In this document: in pieces, positions 1 through 11,800 of the stretch
Position numbering within the stretch: the first letter of the stretch is position 1
Layout: every line of letters starts with the position of its first letter
Assembly: GCA_038496445.1 (NCBI GenBank)
Contig: JALMLS010000211.1
Span: 62,001-126,000 of the forward strand
From: Trichosphaerium sp. ATCC 40318
Lineage: Eukaryota > Discosea > Flabellinia > Trichosidae
Length of the DNA: 64,000 bases
Direction of reading: 5' to 3'
Translations under genes and position numbers: made by a program
Notes under the pieces: generated by a model
The model's input: only the letters and a program-made list of their open reading frames with translations
What the model was told of the DNA's origin: nothing
Database searches by the model: none

Positions 1-2
1 AT

Positions 3-1653
3 ATGATCGTACGAAGTGTAATTTAGCGTATCTAGCTAACGTAACACATAGCATGACGCTCAACTCAACTACTATGGTCGATTACTAGCAACCGCTTCCT
101 CTGATACCACAATCAAGATTTTTGAAGTGCCAGCTGATCAAAAGCCAAAATTCATCACAGATTTGCGCGGGTGCGTTTACTAATTTACAAAACGCAATAG
201 AATAGCGAAACAACGACTCTATCTTCACATGATTGCACTGCAACGCTCTAATTCCGCCTACGCATCACAAAAAAACATTTTCATTTTCAAATCTGTAACT
301 CGTCCAGTTTTACGTCTGATACTAACGTATCCTTCTAGACACAGCGGTGCCGTATGGCAGATTGCTTGGGCGCATCCGAAATTCGGTACTATCTTGGCAT
401 CATGCTCTTATGATCGTAAAGTATTGGTATGGAAGGAGGGTGCTCCTGGTACGGAACTAAGAAAGACATTTGGTTTTTTGACAAAAAACTTTTGAATTAA
501 ATTTTTATTTTGTTTTTGAGTTTTTCTCGTTGTATCTTTCGTAAAGTCACTTAGAATACAAATATTTTAATACTTTAGTGTTCTATATGATTTATAATAT
601 GTATTTAGGAGAGTGGATCCGTATTTACGAGTACACTGACCATAAATTGAGCGTCAACTCTATAAGTTGGGGTCCACATGAATTTGGAAGACTTTGCTTA
701 ATTTGTGGGTCTTCTGATGGATTTATTTCAGTCCATACACATCAAGTACATACTACACATAATTTTTAGTTAACTGAGAGTAATTGTAAGTTGTCTAATT
801 TTATAAAAAGGAGGGAAGTACTTGGGATGTAAAAACATTTGAAGGACATAAATTAGGCGTCAACTCAGTCTCATGGGCTTCTCCTCACACTCCAACATCA
901 TTACTTGACGCTTCAGGTTCTCAACCAGCACATGTCAAAAGATTTGTTACTGGTGGATGTGATAACGTTGTGAGGTTGTGGCAGTATGTTGAAGGAGAGG
1001 AGCAACCTTGGAAACCTCAGGTTCGATACGAAAAAAACCCAAGAAAACTAATTTGTTTTTTAGGCAGAACTAACTGGTCATGCTGATTGGGTAAGAGATG
1101 TAGCTTGGGCGCCTAACATAGGTCTACCAACAGACACTATCGCATCATGCTCTCAGGTACTATTTGAGCTGTTAATAACGCAGTTTTACTGCTTTCATTT
1201 CAGTTAATTAACCAGTTTTTTAAATAGGATGGTACAGTGTTTATTTGGACTTGTGACGCCAATTCTACTGAATGGAACAGAAAAGAACTCCCTAGAAAGC
1301 ACAAGGTATGTTTTTTTTATTTATTGAATTGCAGTTATTTTTTTGTGGCTTGAAGTTCGTGTGAAGATGTTGTTTGTTTGCTTATTTTTTGTGGTAATAG
1401 GATGTTGTTTGGCGTGTAAGTTGGTCTGTTACTGGTAATATTTTGGCAGTTTCTGGAGGAGATAATAAAGTATCGTTGTGGAAGGAATCCTTGGATGTAC
1501 GTGGTCTTGCTTGGAAGTTTTTGAAATTTTTTTCTGCGGAAAGGTTTCCTTCTATTTTGATCAATTTTTGTCTTTTTTGTTTATGATATTAATTATCTAT
1601 AGCATGAATGGAAAGCTATTAGTGTCCTAGACCAAGAGAGCCAAGGATTGTAA
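3..1653 (+). CDS. SEC13: SEC13-like WD40 protein, COPII coat and nuclear pore
   Basis: Beta-propeller scaffold that pairs with SEC31 in the COPII coat and also sits in the nuclear pore outer ring (family knowledge). The spliced exons read in order as SEC13: [18 protein letters not shown], the blade [94 protein letters not shown] and a last exon ending [16 protein letters not shown]. Six WD-type blades are visible, as expected. About seven short introns interrupt the gene; the first would be only about 34 bp. The ATG at position 3 leaves a five-residue first exon, so the true start may lie left of the window. Identification is confident; the 5' end is not. Confidence 0.9.
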
Positions 1654-3132
1654 AAAATGATCAAAACACAACTGTGAAAATTTTGAAAAAAAAAACCCAA
1701 AAAAACGGAATAAAAGAAAAACTTATTGATATGCATAGTTGTTATCTACGTATTTCTTTTTTTCCGTGGCAGAATTCTTCATGGATTGTGTACAGATATA
1801 AATCACGCTCTTCCTGACAAACTGAAGAGTCCAAAAATCTGACTTCAGCTCAAGTTTTTGGCTAAAAATGGAAGTATTAGACGTTACTTGCCGTTTGGAT
1901 TTTGTGCACAATCATATTGAACAATTAATTGGAAGTTGCTCTATGCCTTTGATTTATACCCTGTAGCACACAATGGAGCGTGGAGTACTTCATCGCAATC
2001 AGGTTTTATTTGCTGTAGTTTTGAAGCTAGTTTGAAATGTCCGCTCGCTAGACGCCTTCGTTTTTGTGCATGAGGTCACCCAGTGTTATGTACAGTAGTC
2101 TACAATGTTTTCATGACAGAAAGTATAGTTCTATCCAAGGATATTCAAAAACATGGCGCCAACGGTTATAATCCATTTTTATCAATTTTATTTTTCTACT
2201 TTCTGTTTTATTGCAAGAGAATTCGGGCAATTTAGTGATTTCCGGCTACGTACTCTGCTACAAAGGGAGAATTCTATCGTTGGTACGCACGAATGTGTTG
2301 TGTATAGGATAAACACTGGAAGTAGAACCTTCATCCACAACAAGCATTTTAAACTCTACTTACCAACTTCCAACATCACTGGACTTTTGACCTCCTCAAC
2401 GCATTCCCCATGCGTAGGACAAGTGTTCGTAACAAATACACCGCTTTTACGTTACATTCTGAGAAAAAATAAACTAATTGCTCAACCGTTACCCGGTTTG
2501 ATGGCGAGGGTATAAGTACTTGTTTATATAAGTATTTTTGTTAATACTTCACAACCTCTGCAGTGAACTATTTTAAGGTGCTTTCACTCGGACAGCTATC
2601 CGAGGGCTACTGCTACCACTGTTATGCAAGATACAGCAGTTTAATTTAATAACGTCAAGATTTAGTTTTTCGCGTAGATACATTAAAGTCTGCAGCTACA
2701 ACTTGTACAGATTGTTAATATAAACCCTTTACACGGCTTTGGAGATACACTGTTGACGAACAACGTTATTAATACGTGCAGCCATACTACCCCATACTGC
2801 ACGCTAAAAAGTTACGGAAAAACCGAATTGTTGCGTAAAAAGGCATTTGAGGGCGAGCAAAGCGATTCATTTCGGTAACAGACAGACTTTTTTTATTAAT
2901 CTGAAAAGCTCTCGGAAAAGCTCCCAAACACATTGTAAGTGTCTAATCAACGCTTAGCGGTGCGTTTTACGCTATTTAAAGGACTATTGCGTTTTTATTA
3001 GAATTGTACGAAAAATATTGGAAAAGTGCTCTTTTCTACTTTACTGCATAGTGGTTGTTATGTAATCTATTTTAAAATCACTTACCTTGATACAAAGACC
3101 CATTGACAACATCTCCCAGATCTACAAGCAAC
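1654..3132. other. Gene-poor spacer
   Basis: AT-rich interval after SEC13. The only sizeable open frame is at 2153-2515 (+, 120 codons, starting MAPTVIIHFYQFYFSTFCFI); it has no recognisable domain and no clear splice context, so I do not call it a gene. No tRNA, repeat or promoter motif was recognised. Confidence 0.4.
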
Positions 3133-3804
3133 ATGTCCAGGAAAACAATCGCTTGCACTAATAAGACGTACAAAATCGAACCTATCTACAAGTATCCAAA
3201 GGTATCTCCTTCGATGAAGAAAGCAGCAATAACAGCAAGAGCCAAAGCTAGACTATCATGTGGTTGCTCTAGGTGTACGTAGACCACTATTCTTCTTTTT
3301 GTAAAGTACTCGCGGATTTTTTCCTTTCTGACGTTAGATATTGGTTTAGGTTTCGTTGTGGGACGCGTACCTCCTCACAAGAACGGTATGACCGAGTTTA
3401 TGCACTTTAATCGCATAAATGGGCTTCCTATCAAGTTCAAGCAACGGAGGTATAAATACGCTCCTTGCGATATCAATGCTATTTGCCGCAAGTCCGTTGA
3501 AGGTACGTCTTGTTGTTTTTTTTTTTTTGCAAACTTACTTACCAATACTCCTACAGTTGCCAAAAACCGCAGTGTAGATGTGTTTGCAGAAGGATCTAGT
3601 AGGGCCATCGATAAGAAGTACGCCACATTGAGGCTGTCAAAAAAATCGGCTTTCACCAGAGTACCTCAACAGTCAGCTGTCGCTAAGGTAAGTAGTATTT
3701 TTTATGAATTTACAATTCTAAAGTGATCGTAGGCGCGTAAACGCGTTCCTCAAAAATCACGCGAACAAGTTCACCCATGCTCAATAAGTTTCTTGATCAG
3801 CTAA
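3133..3804 (+). CDS. Small basic cysteine-containing protein, unknown function
   Basis: Four exons join in frame through introns with good signals: donor gtacgt near 3277, gtacgtc near 3505 and gtaagt near 3687, with TAG or CAG acceptors. The product is about 165 residues and strongly basic. It starts MSRKTIACTNKTYKIEPIYK, has a cysteine cluster LSCGCSRCFVVGRVPP, then MTEFMHFNRINGLPIKFKQR, and ends AKARKRVPQKSREQVHPCSI. There is no signal peptide or membrane segment. The charge suggests nucleic-acid or chromatin binding, but I recognise no family. The splice model rests on frame continuity only. Confidence 0.55.
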
Positions 3805-4238
3805 GAGAAACGCCTGCTATCAAAATATCATCACAATTGTAAATAAAAATCTGTCATACACGTACTTCTTGTTTATTAGTCTTTGAGCGTAAGAAAGCGC
3901 TGTGAGTGTCTATTTTACAAATCAATTCTTGAAGAATAAGAAACAGCTATACAGTTTTATTAGTTATGAGACCGCGCCAGTGAGTGCCTAGAAACGTGTC
4001 AAGCTTACTTTTATGATAAACTCGCTGGTAATGAAAGTTCAAGTGATCAATACCTGCACGTAGTTGGGTTTTTCCATGTACATTCAGTAGAAGCCATGTG
4101 TCACTGGACATCTGAGATTGCGCAAAATAAATTAGTTCGACTGAAGCGAAAAAGGCGGTCATCCTCAATTCAAACTTAAATTCATATGAATTGCTTACTA
4201 AGTATACAAAAAGTGTTGCAAAGGATTTTCTAGCAAAA

Positions 4239-4258
4239 TTTTTTTTTGTTTTTTTTTT

Positions 4259-4290
<32 letters not shown>
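4239..4290. repeat. Homopolymeric T tract (poly(A) on the minus strand)
   Basis: About 50 bases of nearly pure T broken by two single G, directly beside the stop codon of the minus-strand ORF that ends at 4289. Read on the minus strand it is a long A run following the stop almost at once. Confidence 0.8.
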
Positions 4291-4293
<3 letters not shown>

Positions 4294-4558
4294 TTCTTGG
4301 GCTTCCGCCTTCGAATGCCATTTTTGCTAGATCTATGTCATAGCTGGATATCATTACGATATTTGATACGCCTGTAGGTGGGTAGTAGAGGTCTTCTACC
4401 TGTGGGTCCCAAGTCAGAGCGTATGTGTAGTCTGGGTTGGTATTAACCAAGATGCTTTTAGGGACTGTGACCGTGACATTAATCACTAATGGTCTGCCCA
4501 GGAGAGAATTGTATTTTTTACGAGCGTACTTTCGCACTGCTCGGAGTAGTCTTGACAT
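4289..4558 (-). CDS. Intronless short ORF abutting a poly(A) tract
   Basis: An 89-codon uninterrupted frame starting MSRLLRAVRKYARKKYNSLL and ending IDLAKMAFEGGSPRM. The first 20 residues are basic and amphipathic, resembling a targeting helix; the rest is a mixed soluble sequence with VINVTVTVPKSILVN. Family unknown. Codons are visibly more G+C-rich than the flanks, which supports coding. The stop is followed at once by about 50 A residues on the coding strand, the look of a reverse-transcribed mRNA, but no target-site duplication was confirmed. It could also be a short native gene beside a simple repeat. Confidence 0.45.
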
Positions 4559-4987
4559 GTCAAGCAGAAGTATAGATATTATAGTTGTAGTATTCGTATG
4601 CTTCCACTAGACAAAAAATCGATTTTCCTTTTAACCAAGTAATTTCTTGTTGCAAAAAAATTGTGGTTTGCTACGGTTTTCTCAAAAACCAGTCCAATGT
4701 GTTGTACGTGTTAATAGAAGCATATTGTGGCCAATTGATAGTATATATTCGGATTTCGATGTTGAGATTCAAGATGTGGAGTTATGAAGTAAATTGAGAG
4801 TGGCTTGTTGAGAAACAAATGTGAAATTCGAAAAAGACTTAAAAGCAACTTACACCGGTTTATACGTTCCCGCGTGGTATCTTCCACGCGCATTTTGAGA
4901 CTCATCTATATTTAAAAGGGATATTAAGCCAATACAAAATAATAAGAAAACGAAGAACCGAGAATTTGTGTAATCAACCTTTATTTA
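4559..4987. other. Spacer with a possible tiny spliced ORF
   Basis: Mostly AT-rich. On the minus strand at 4905 a start reads MSLKMRVEDTTRERINR up to a good gtaagt donor near 4852, but after the likely acceptor only about ten more codons remain before a stop. I see no other coding signal. Confidence 0.3.
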
Positions 4988-5428
4988 CTAGTGGTATGTT
5001 ACTAATGTAAAGGAAGGTGTTTCCGTGTCGTTTTGATCCAAAAAAAGGTCGATCTTTCTGTTGTAGCTTCTCTCAAGCTCTTGTCGCTCAAAACGTGCCT
5101 TGATTTTATAACGTAAATGTATCATAGCGTTGGTGACGGTTTGAACCTGTAACTTGCCTTTTCGGTTTCAAAAAAAACGTGATCGTACCGTTACCGATTT
5201 TCAGTTGATTTTTGCTCTCAAACATCCTTGTATGTACTATGAGACATAGCCGTATAAACTTTAACCTTTTTGGCGCTCTTTTAGTTCAAAACAGCATTTT
5301 CCTTTCTTTTGCACTCTAACGCTTTAGCAAGAGCGTACCTCTCAGATTCGCGATACTTTTCAGCTCTTTCGAGCTGGTTCTGTACCAACAGCAGCAATCA
5401 CAGTTGAAAACTCGTAATCATGGCTCAT
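4988..5428 (-). CDS. Small coiled-coil protein with apparent micro-introns
   Basis: Best model starts MSHDYEFST at 5428. Splicing out GT-AG stretches of about 22, 23, 29 and 31 bp then joins NQLERAEKYRESER, VQKKGKCCFELKERQK, MFESKNQLKIGNGK and LQVQTVTNAMIHLRYKIKAR, followed by FERQELERSYNRKIDLFLDQ and the end TPSFTLVTYH. The final exon (about 5000-5160) is the most convincing: rich in E, R and K with heptad-like spacing. The family is not recognised. Introns this short are unusual here, so the exact model is uncertain; an alternative frame reads through the second one as YALAKALECKRKENAVLN and then stops. Confidence 0.45.
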
Positions 5429-5569
5429 CAGCTCATAGAATATACAAGCGCGTTCCGTGATCTACATACAGACTGGCTTACGCCTAAGGCAACCGTTCGC
5501 ATACTGCATAGGATTAATGACCCTGTAGACTTTGGTTCGCTCACAATAGATACAATGCGAATGTTCTGA
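5420..5569 (+). CDS. Possible 49-codon ORF opposite a coiled-coil gene
   Basis: An ATG frame starting MAHQLIEYTSAFRDLHTDWL and ending GSLTIDTMRMF. It has a reasonable amino-acid balance but no homologue that I know, and its first bases overlap the 5' end of the minus-strand coiled-coil gene. It could be chance or the first exon of a short gene: an acceptor-like TTTGCAG and a gtaaga donor follow near 5586-5599. Listed as weak. Confidence 0.2.
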   Translation: MAHQLIEYTSAFRDLHTDWLTPKATVRILHRINDPVDFGSLTIDTMRMF

Positions 5570-5698
5570 ATTTTACTGCTTTGCAGATGACTTATCAGTA
5601 AGACGTTAAGATATCGTTGGCAGACGCTAAATTCGTTAAGAAACAAAAGAAGAGTTAATAATTTTCTTTTTTTATTATTTTAGTTGCACAATACAGAC

Positions 5699-8532
5699 TC
5701 ACGTTCCAGCGTTATCTCTCTCCTTTATCAGTTGGTTCCACCTTAAAAAGAAAAAGAAACGTTAGAAACACGCGATTGTATTAAATTGTACCTTGCTTTG
5801 TTCTCAACAAGTTGTCGATAAGCCAAAAACTTTGGTAGAAACTTGTATACAGACTCGAAAAGAGGGTGTACAATAAAATCAATGAAATTGACTTGCATCT
5901 TAAACAAATCGGAAGTAGCTCTATCACAAAAAGGAGAGTAGTCTAATCCCAACTTCTTCTCTTTATCACCCTACAAAAAGATTAAATCAAAGCACACTGA
6001 AAAGACGCAAAATAGTTGAAAAAAAAAAGCAAGCCTTTACGGTAAACCATTGAGGATCATTGCTTTTGAAAACTCCCAAAAACTCCCATCATCGAGAGTA
6101 TAGTGTGGCTCCATCAAAAGTATTTTCACGGAGTGGGTGTCAATAGAAAAGTGACATTTTTGATTTTTATTCTTACCTGTAGGAAGAACTCTTCTTGTAT
6201 CATATTAGCCCAATACCTTGCTATTGGGAAAGGCTTTGACGGATTAGATAGATCAGCTGATTTTAAAATTATTTTTATCAATAAAGCTCTATGATCCCTT
6301 GTCAATGCCTCAACATTTGGTTCTCCGTTCAAAAAAGTTTCTTTAAATTTAGTCAAAAGCTCCATATGAAATTTCAAGTCTGTTGCAAGAATAGCCTCCT
6401 AAAAATCACGTGATCAGTGAGTTTTTCAAAAAAAAGAAGAGTTTCTTTTGTACATACAATTATCATTGCACGAATATAACGGTAGTCCTTTTGCGAAAGG
6501 TTCGACAAAATGTTGTATTCACCTATGAAACAAAAAAATGAGAAAATAATAGGAAATAAAATGTCATTGCAAGTGTCAAAATTTACGCACTCATCATTTC
6601 AAACGCCGCTGATGCATGGTAGTTTTCAAGTACTGAATTATCATTATATCTTAATGCAAGCTGCGATCGAGAGTTGACGTGAAAGACATTAGATTCGCCT
6701 AGTAAAGAAAATCAGAAAAAAATATCAAAATGAAGAAAGACAACGTCAATCTAAACAAAAAACTCACCAGGGTGATCAATATCGTGAACGAGGGAAGATA
6801 ATAACACTGCAAAGACATCAAGAGGTGATAAAAATTTAGAAACCTAGACGCGCATGAGTTAAAAGAACAAACAGTAAGAGCCATACTCTAGTTTTAGTAA
6901 GCGTGAGATAAACTGTATGCGTCACATCAAATGCGTGAATAAAGTTATGGTATGGATTTTCTTTATGATATTTAAGCGATACAGCATTAAGAAAGCCTTT
7001 AAAGTCCTCTGGATCAATCTACATTCAAAAGTTAAAAAGAGGTACAACTGACATTACAATCAATGGTGGCACTCACCTTGAACGTATTCATTAGATCGAA
7101 ATCAGCAAACATATTGTACATAAGTGGTAATAGTTGTTTTACATCGTAAGACCTGTTAATAGATACTTAGCTCTCGACATTACATAGGTAGCAAGACATT
7201 GCATCCAACCCAAAGAAAACTTACCAAACATCAAAACTCCAAGCACGCAAAGCCTCCGTTGCCGTTGAATCAATAGCCCTGGACCAATCAAGACTTTTAC
7301 GGAGTTTTTTCCGTCTTGTAACAGTAGGCGTATCACTTGGTTTCGTCAAGTTGAGTTCATTTTGAATCCATAATCTTGCTTGGCCTGTACCTTTATCTTC
7401 AAAGGCTAAAAAAAAAAGTCAGAAAAACCTTAAATAAAAAAAATCATTACCCGGAGTGTATAACCCAGATAGATTCTTTAGGTTAAGAATAACCATATTT
7501 AATGTTTGCTTAACATCAGGAGATAACGTTCCCTCTTTTGAGAGTAAATCGCTAATCAACAGATTAATTTCAATAAAAAAAACCGAACGGAGTTTAAAAA
7601 ATGAAATGAAAATTTCCTTACTTTATAGCACGTGTTATAGCTGTTATTGGCGCTTCCGTTAATACTTGTACTTCCTCTGTTAATTCAGCCAATTTATCTT
7701 GCTATAAATAAAATTATAAATGAAGCTCTAAAAGACTAAAAAAAAACCCAAGTTTGAACGTAGTAAGCTCAAAATAGCATTTGTCTTTACCATTTTTTGT
7801 TTATCTCTTTGGTTTTCATCAAATTGTGACATAATAAGCTTCTCCCTTTGTTTTTTATATACGCTACTCCAAAGGTTCTGTAATTGGGCTCTTCGTACAG
7901 GTTTAAGTATAAAATCAGTTGCTCCTAGTTTTACACATTGATATACTAGTCTAACATCCTCAACAGCTGATATCACTATAAAAAAACGAGTTTTAACGCT
8001 ATGTGTGATTTTTTTTTTTTGGGCTGTTTTTGACGCACTCACAACCGGCAGTCTTCTAAGGACCTCATCTGCTTGTAATGTACGTAGTAGATCTATACCG
8101 TCCATGCCAGGCATCTTAACGTCTGATATTATCATATTATAAGACGATTTGGTTGCATCACCGTTAGGACGCAATAATTTTAATGCCTCTTCACAGCTTT
8201 CGCATACATCAACGTCTAAAAACAGTTTTAAGTTTAATTTACGTTAAAGATTTCTCCCGTTACTAACGTTGATAGCCACAATCGTTTAGTGTTCTCTTAA
8301 CTACATGTCTAGATACTGCTTCGTCGTCTATTACGAGGACATGAATCGCTGTGGGGTCAAAACTCATTCTACGACTTCCTGCTTTCATATCTAGGTACTT
8401 CTCCCTTGGCGGGCGTCCTAATGACGGAGAACTGGCCATTCCGTTCCTATGTAGGGAGTTTTGTGGAGTTTTGGCGAATTTGGTTTTACCACCTTCTTTA
8501 AACGGTGCTGACCTTTGTTGAAAGTTTTTCAT
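5699..8532 (-). CDS. regA: RegA-like response regulator / cyclic nucleotide phosphodiesterase
   Basis: cAMP phosphodiesterase controlled by a phosphorelay receiver domain, as in Dictyostelium RegA. After a basic serine-rich N-terminus of about 60 residues comes the receiver: VLVIDDEAVSRHVVKRTLND (acidic pair), IISDVKMPGMDGIDLLRTLQ (phospho-acceptor Asp), PVVVISAVEDVRLV and GATDFILKPVRRAQL (conserved Lys). A linker follows, then the class I PDE catalytic domain with YHNFIHAFDVTH, the metal site LVHDIDHPGESNVF and ILKSADLSNPSKPF; all four metal ligands are present. The last exon ends WNQLIKERDNAGT. About ten short introns. It diverges from the ROCO kinase gene across 339 bp. No membrane segment is visible, so it is probably cytosolic. 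Partners would be a histidine kinase and an HPt protein, not seen here. Confidence 0.9.
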
Positions 8533-8871
8533 AGATGTATTGTTCGGTGTATGGCCACGCTTTAAGTTCTGAGCGGCTTTGGAAGCTTAATCTTGTGTGC
8601 ACCATAGTAAAGTATCTCTACAATTTATCAATACCGTATTGTTGAGCTAAAACGGTGCTCAGTGCGAATAGTTGTGAACAGTATGTGTCAGAATTTAATA
8701 ACCGCAATAGCACTGTTTTTCTGCGCATTACAATGGGCACGCGCAAGTGTGTAAAGTACTTTGTGACCAGCAATCTGCTTGTTTAAAATTTTGTACTTTT
8801 TTGTACTTTTGCACCAACCCGCAACTGCTGCCGTATGTGATCTTTTATGGCATCAACGTATAGATTAGAGC
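8533..8871. promoter_or_regulatory. Shared intergenic region between divergent regA and ROCO genes
   Basis: 339 bp separate the two start codons, so both promoters must lie here or inside the transcribed units. The ROCO-proximal part holds a short direct repeat of TTTTGTACTTT (about 8788-8808). No canonical TATA box was identified. Confidence 0.35.
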
Positions 8872-11800
8872 ATGTTAAATCAACTAGCAAGTTATGAGAG
8901 CCATTACAATTTAACACTTGATCGCCTAAAGAGAAACGATCCAAGACTGGTTGAAGTTATAATAAAATGGCCTTTAAAACCAAGACAGATACAAAATTGG
9001 GTTAAACAACTTGTAGATTGCCTCATCAACACGTCTCACGTATCAACACTCAATTTATGCAGGTACTGTGCAAACTTTCAATTAAACTCTTGTTGTTGTT
9101 TATATTAGTTTTTAATAAATGGTACAGTAACGGCTCTGACTTCTCTAATGCTGACCTGGATGAAATACGTCGTTTGCTGGAAAAAACAACTGGAATAACA
9201 AAAGTAAGCAATTTTATTAATTTCTGTTTCGCTGAGACTTACTCCACGTAAAGCCAGCGCGTGCGAAATACGATTAAACCCTTTTCTAGTTGAATTTGGC
9301 GAGTAATAATATTACTGGTAATGGGTTGCGTTCTTTGGCTTTACCGCTCAAGGACAACGGGACTTTAAAGCATTTGAACCTGTCAGGAAACAATTTTTCT
9401 GTTATGAGCGAAGTGGAGGGTACACTCGGCTTTCATAAGCTCTGTGTCCGCCTAGCCAAGAATATGTGTATCAAAGAACTCTATTTGGCAGGTACTGGAT
9501 TGACACATTGCCAGTAAGTAGAATTATTCATTAGTTGTTTCAAAAACCATGTCGATAATTTTTTGCCATTAACGTCTCATTTAGGACAACCTCTCTTGGG
9601 AAGTTGCTCGAACGTAACTGTTGTATTGAAGTATTAGATCTAGCGCGCAACCCAATATATGACATTGGTCTTGGTCACATTGCTACAGTGAGTGTTCAAC
9701 ATCAAGAGAAAAAAATTTCAGAAAAAGAAATCACAAAGAGAATTAATTACTCCGTTCAGTTAGAACTGAACATATTAATTTGGTTTTCAAAATATTCTAA
9801 AACGATATGTCTAACTTGATTGTTAGGGTTTAACGAAAAATACTGCGCTACGTCAATTAAATTTGAGTCGAACTAATTTGGATGATATTGGACCGTTTGT
9901 TTCTGCGTTACGTAGCAACACAACTCTTAGTGTTCTTTCTCTACGCGCGAACGCAATAAAAAACTCGAGTTTCAGAGATTTGATGGATCACGTGGCAACC
10001 ACTACATCCCTAACGTACAGTTTTTTTTCTTCAGCTCAAAACTAAAGTACTTCAAGCGCCCTTGATTTGAGTTATATTACACTTAACATGAGCATGATCA
10101 CTGCACTGAAGAATGCAGTAGAAACCAGCAGCGCTTTAAAGCAGCTAAATATAAGTAACACTGGGTGCGTAAAGGATTTTTTGTTGTATTACTTTTTTTC
10201 CTTTCTTTACAATTAGGTTAACTTTGTTTACAGATTGACCGGAACTCACTTGGAAAAAATAACAGAACACCTTGCTACAAATACTGTATTAGAGCGCCTT
10301 GATATTTCTTTCAATCCATTGCGTGATAAAGAAAAGTTCATGAAACATTTGATAAAGTCAGTTCAAAGGCCTCCTGTACGGAGCACAGCACTGTTTGAGT
10401 ACGAAAGTTGATGTCATCATTATTATATACTTACATAATATTACTAGCTCGTTAGCCAAAAATACAACACTAACAAGGCTAGACTTGGCAGGTGTTGACA
10501 AGGTAAGAAAAACTGAACCAAGTTTTCCTCAAACAATCAAGAAAATATAACGGAGTTTTAGCTTTTCAAGGCAAATGCCGTAATGAGTAAATTCTTGTCC
10601 TGTCTTAAAAGAAATACGACGCTAGAGACCCTATCATTATCACACAATAACCTTAAATTTGCAGATTGGCATGCGTTTGTACATGTGCGTATAAAGCTAA
10701 TCATAACGTGACGATGTTTTTACTAAATATAACTTAAGGCAATCAAAACCGACAATAAGACACTAAAGACTTTGTATCTATCAGCTACGAATATAACCTC
10801 TGATTTAAAGAAAGAAATGGCTACCTGGTATACAACAACAACTACACTAGTCACACTTCGATTGGGTATAGATTTTGACTTAAAACATGGAGAGACATCA
10901 ACGAAGATATATAGTGGCCTTTCTCTTAAAAAATTACCATCAAGATTACTTGATATGCTTCATTTAACAAAGATTGATCTTAGCAATAACCAATTAAAAC
11001 GAATACCATCTCAATTTGTTAAATTCAAGCAACTCAGAGACCTTAATTTATCAAGGAATAAGCTTACTTATTTACCACCTCAACTCGGTCTTTTAGAGCA
11101 TTTGAAGGACCTCAATGTACGGGGTACGTAGTAATATTATTAACGTATGTATTTATTAATAATTCATAGGTAATCCTGGCCTTATGTCACCTACAGAAGC
11201 TACAATAAGAATGGGAACAAGGGCAACATTGAATTACTTAGCAAAATTGCTTCACGGAAAGCAAAATATTTACATCGACAAAGTCATGATTGTTGGTCCC
11301 GAAAATGTCGGTAAAACAAGTAAGTACCATATATAACTAGTGTATTATACCAAAACAAGAATATCGGAGCACTCATTCTATGTATAGGCTTGGCAACGAT
11401 TTTACAAAGTAAATTGATCGATTCCAAAAAACCAAAAATACCAAAAGGACTACCTACCACAAAACCATCACCTAAAACGTCACAGAAGCTACCTAATCTT
11501 TCTACGGATGGTATAAACTTTTATAATATACCTACAACTGTTGAAATTGAAGGTGAAAAGAAAGAGGTTATCTTACGTCTTTGGGACTTTGTACGCCGTC
11601 ATGTCAATTTTTTCTCTTCTTCGACTTGTTCTTACTTTAACTATGTACAAGTTTTTATCTTCTTTACTAACTGAGATATTTGTTTAGGCAGGTCAGGAGA
11701 TATACTATGTAACACACCAATTTTTTTTATCGGACCACAGCATCTATATTATAGTCCATGATATGTCCAAAGATAACGATGACTCAATTACATACTGGCT

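Noticed and set aside
2153-2515. 120-codon plus-strand frame
   Set aside because: No family resemblance, no splice context and a hydrophobic start that looks like translated AT-rich spacer.
3947-4168. 73-codon minus-strand frame
   Set aside because: No domain, no splice partners and composition like the neighbouring spacer.
5140-5175. tRNA T-arm-like GGTTTGAACC sequence
   Set aside because: The flanking bases do not form a five-pair T stem, and no D or anticodon arms can be placed.
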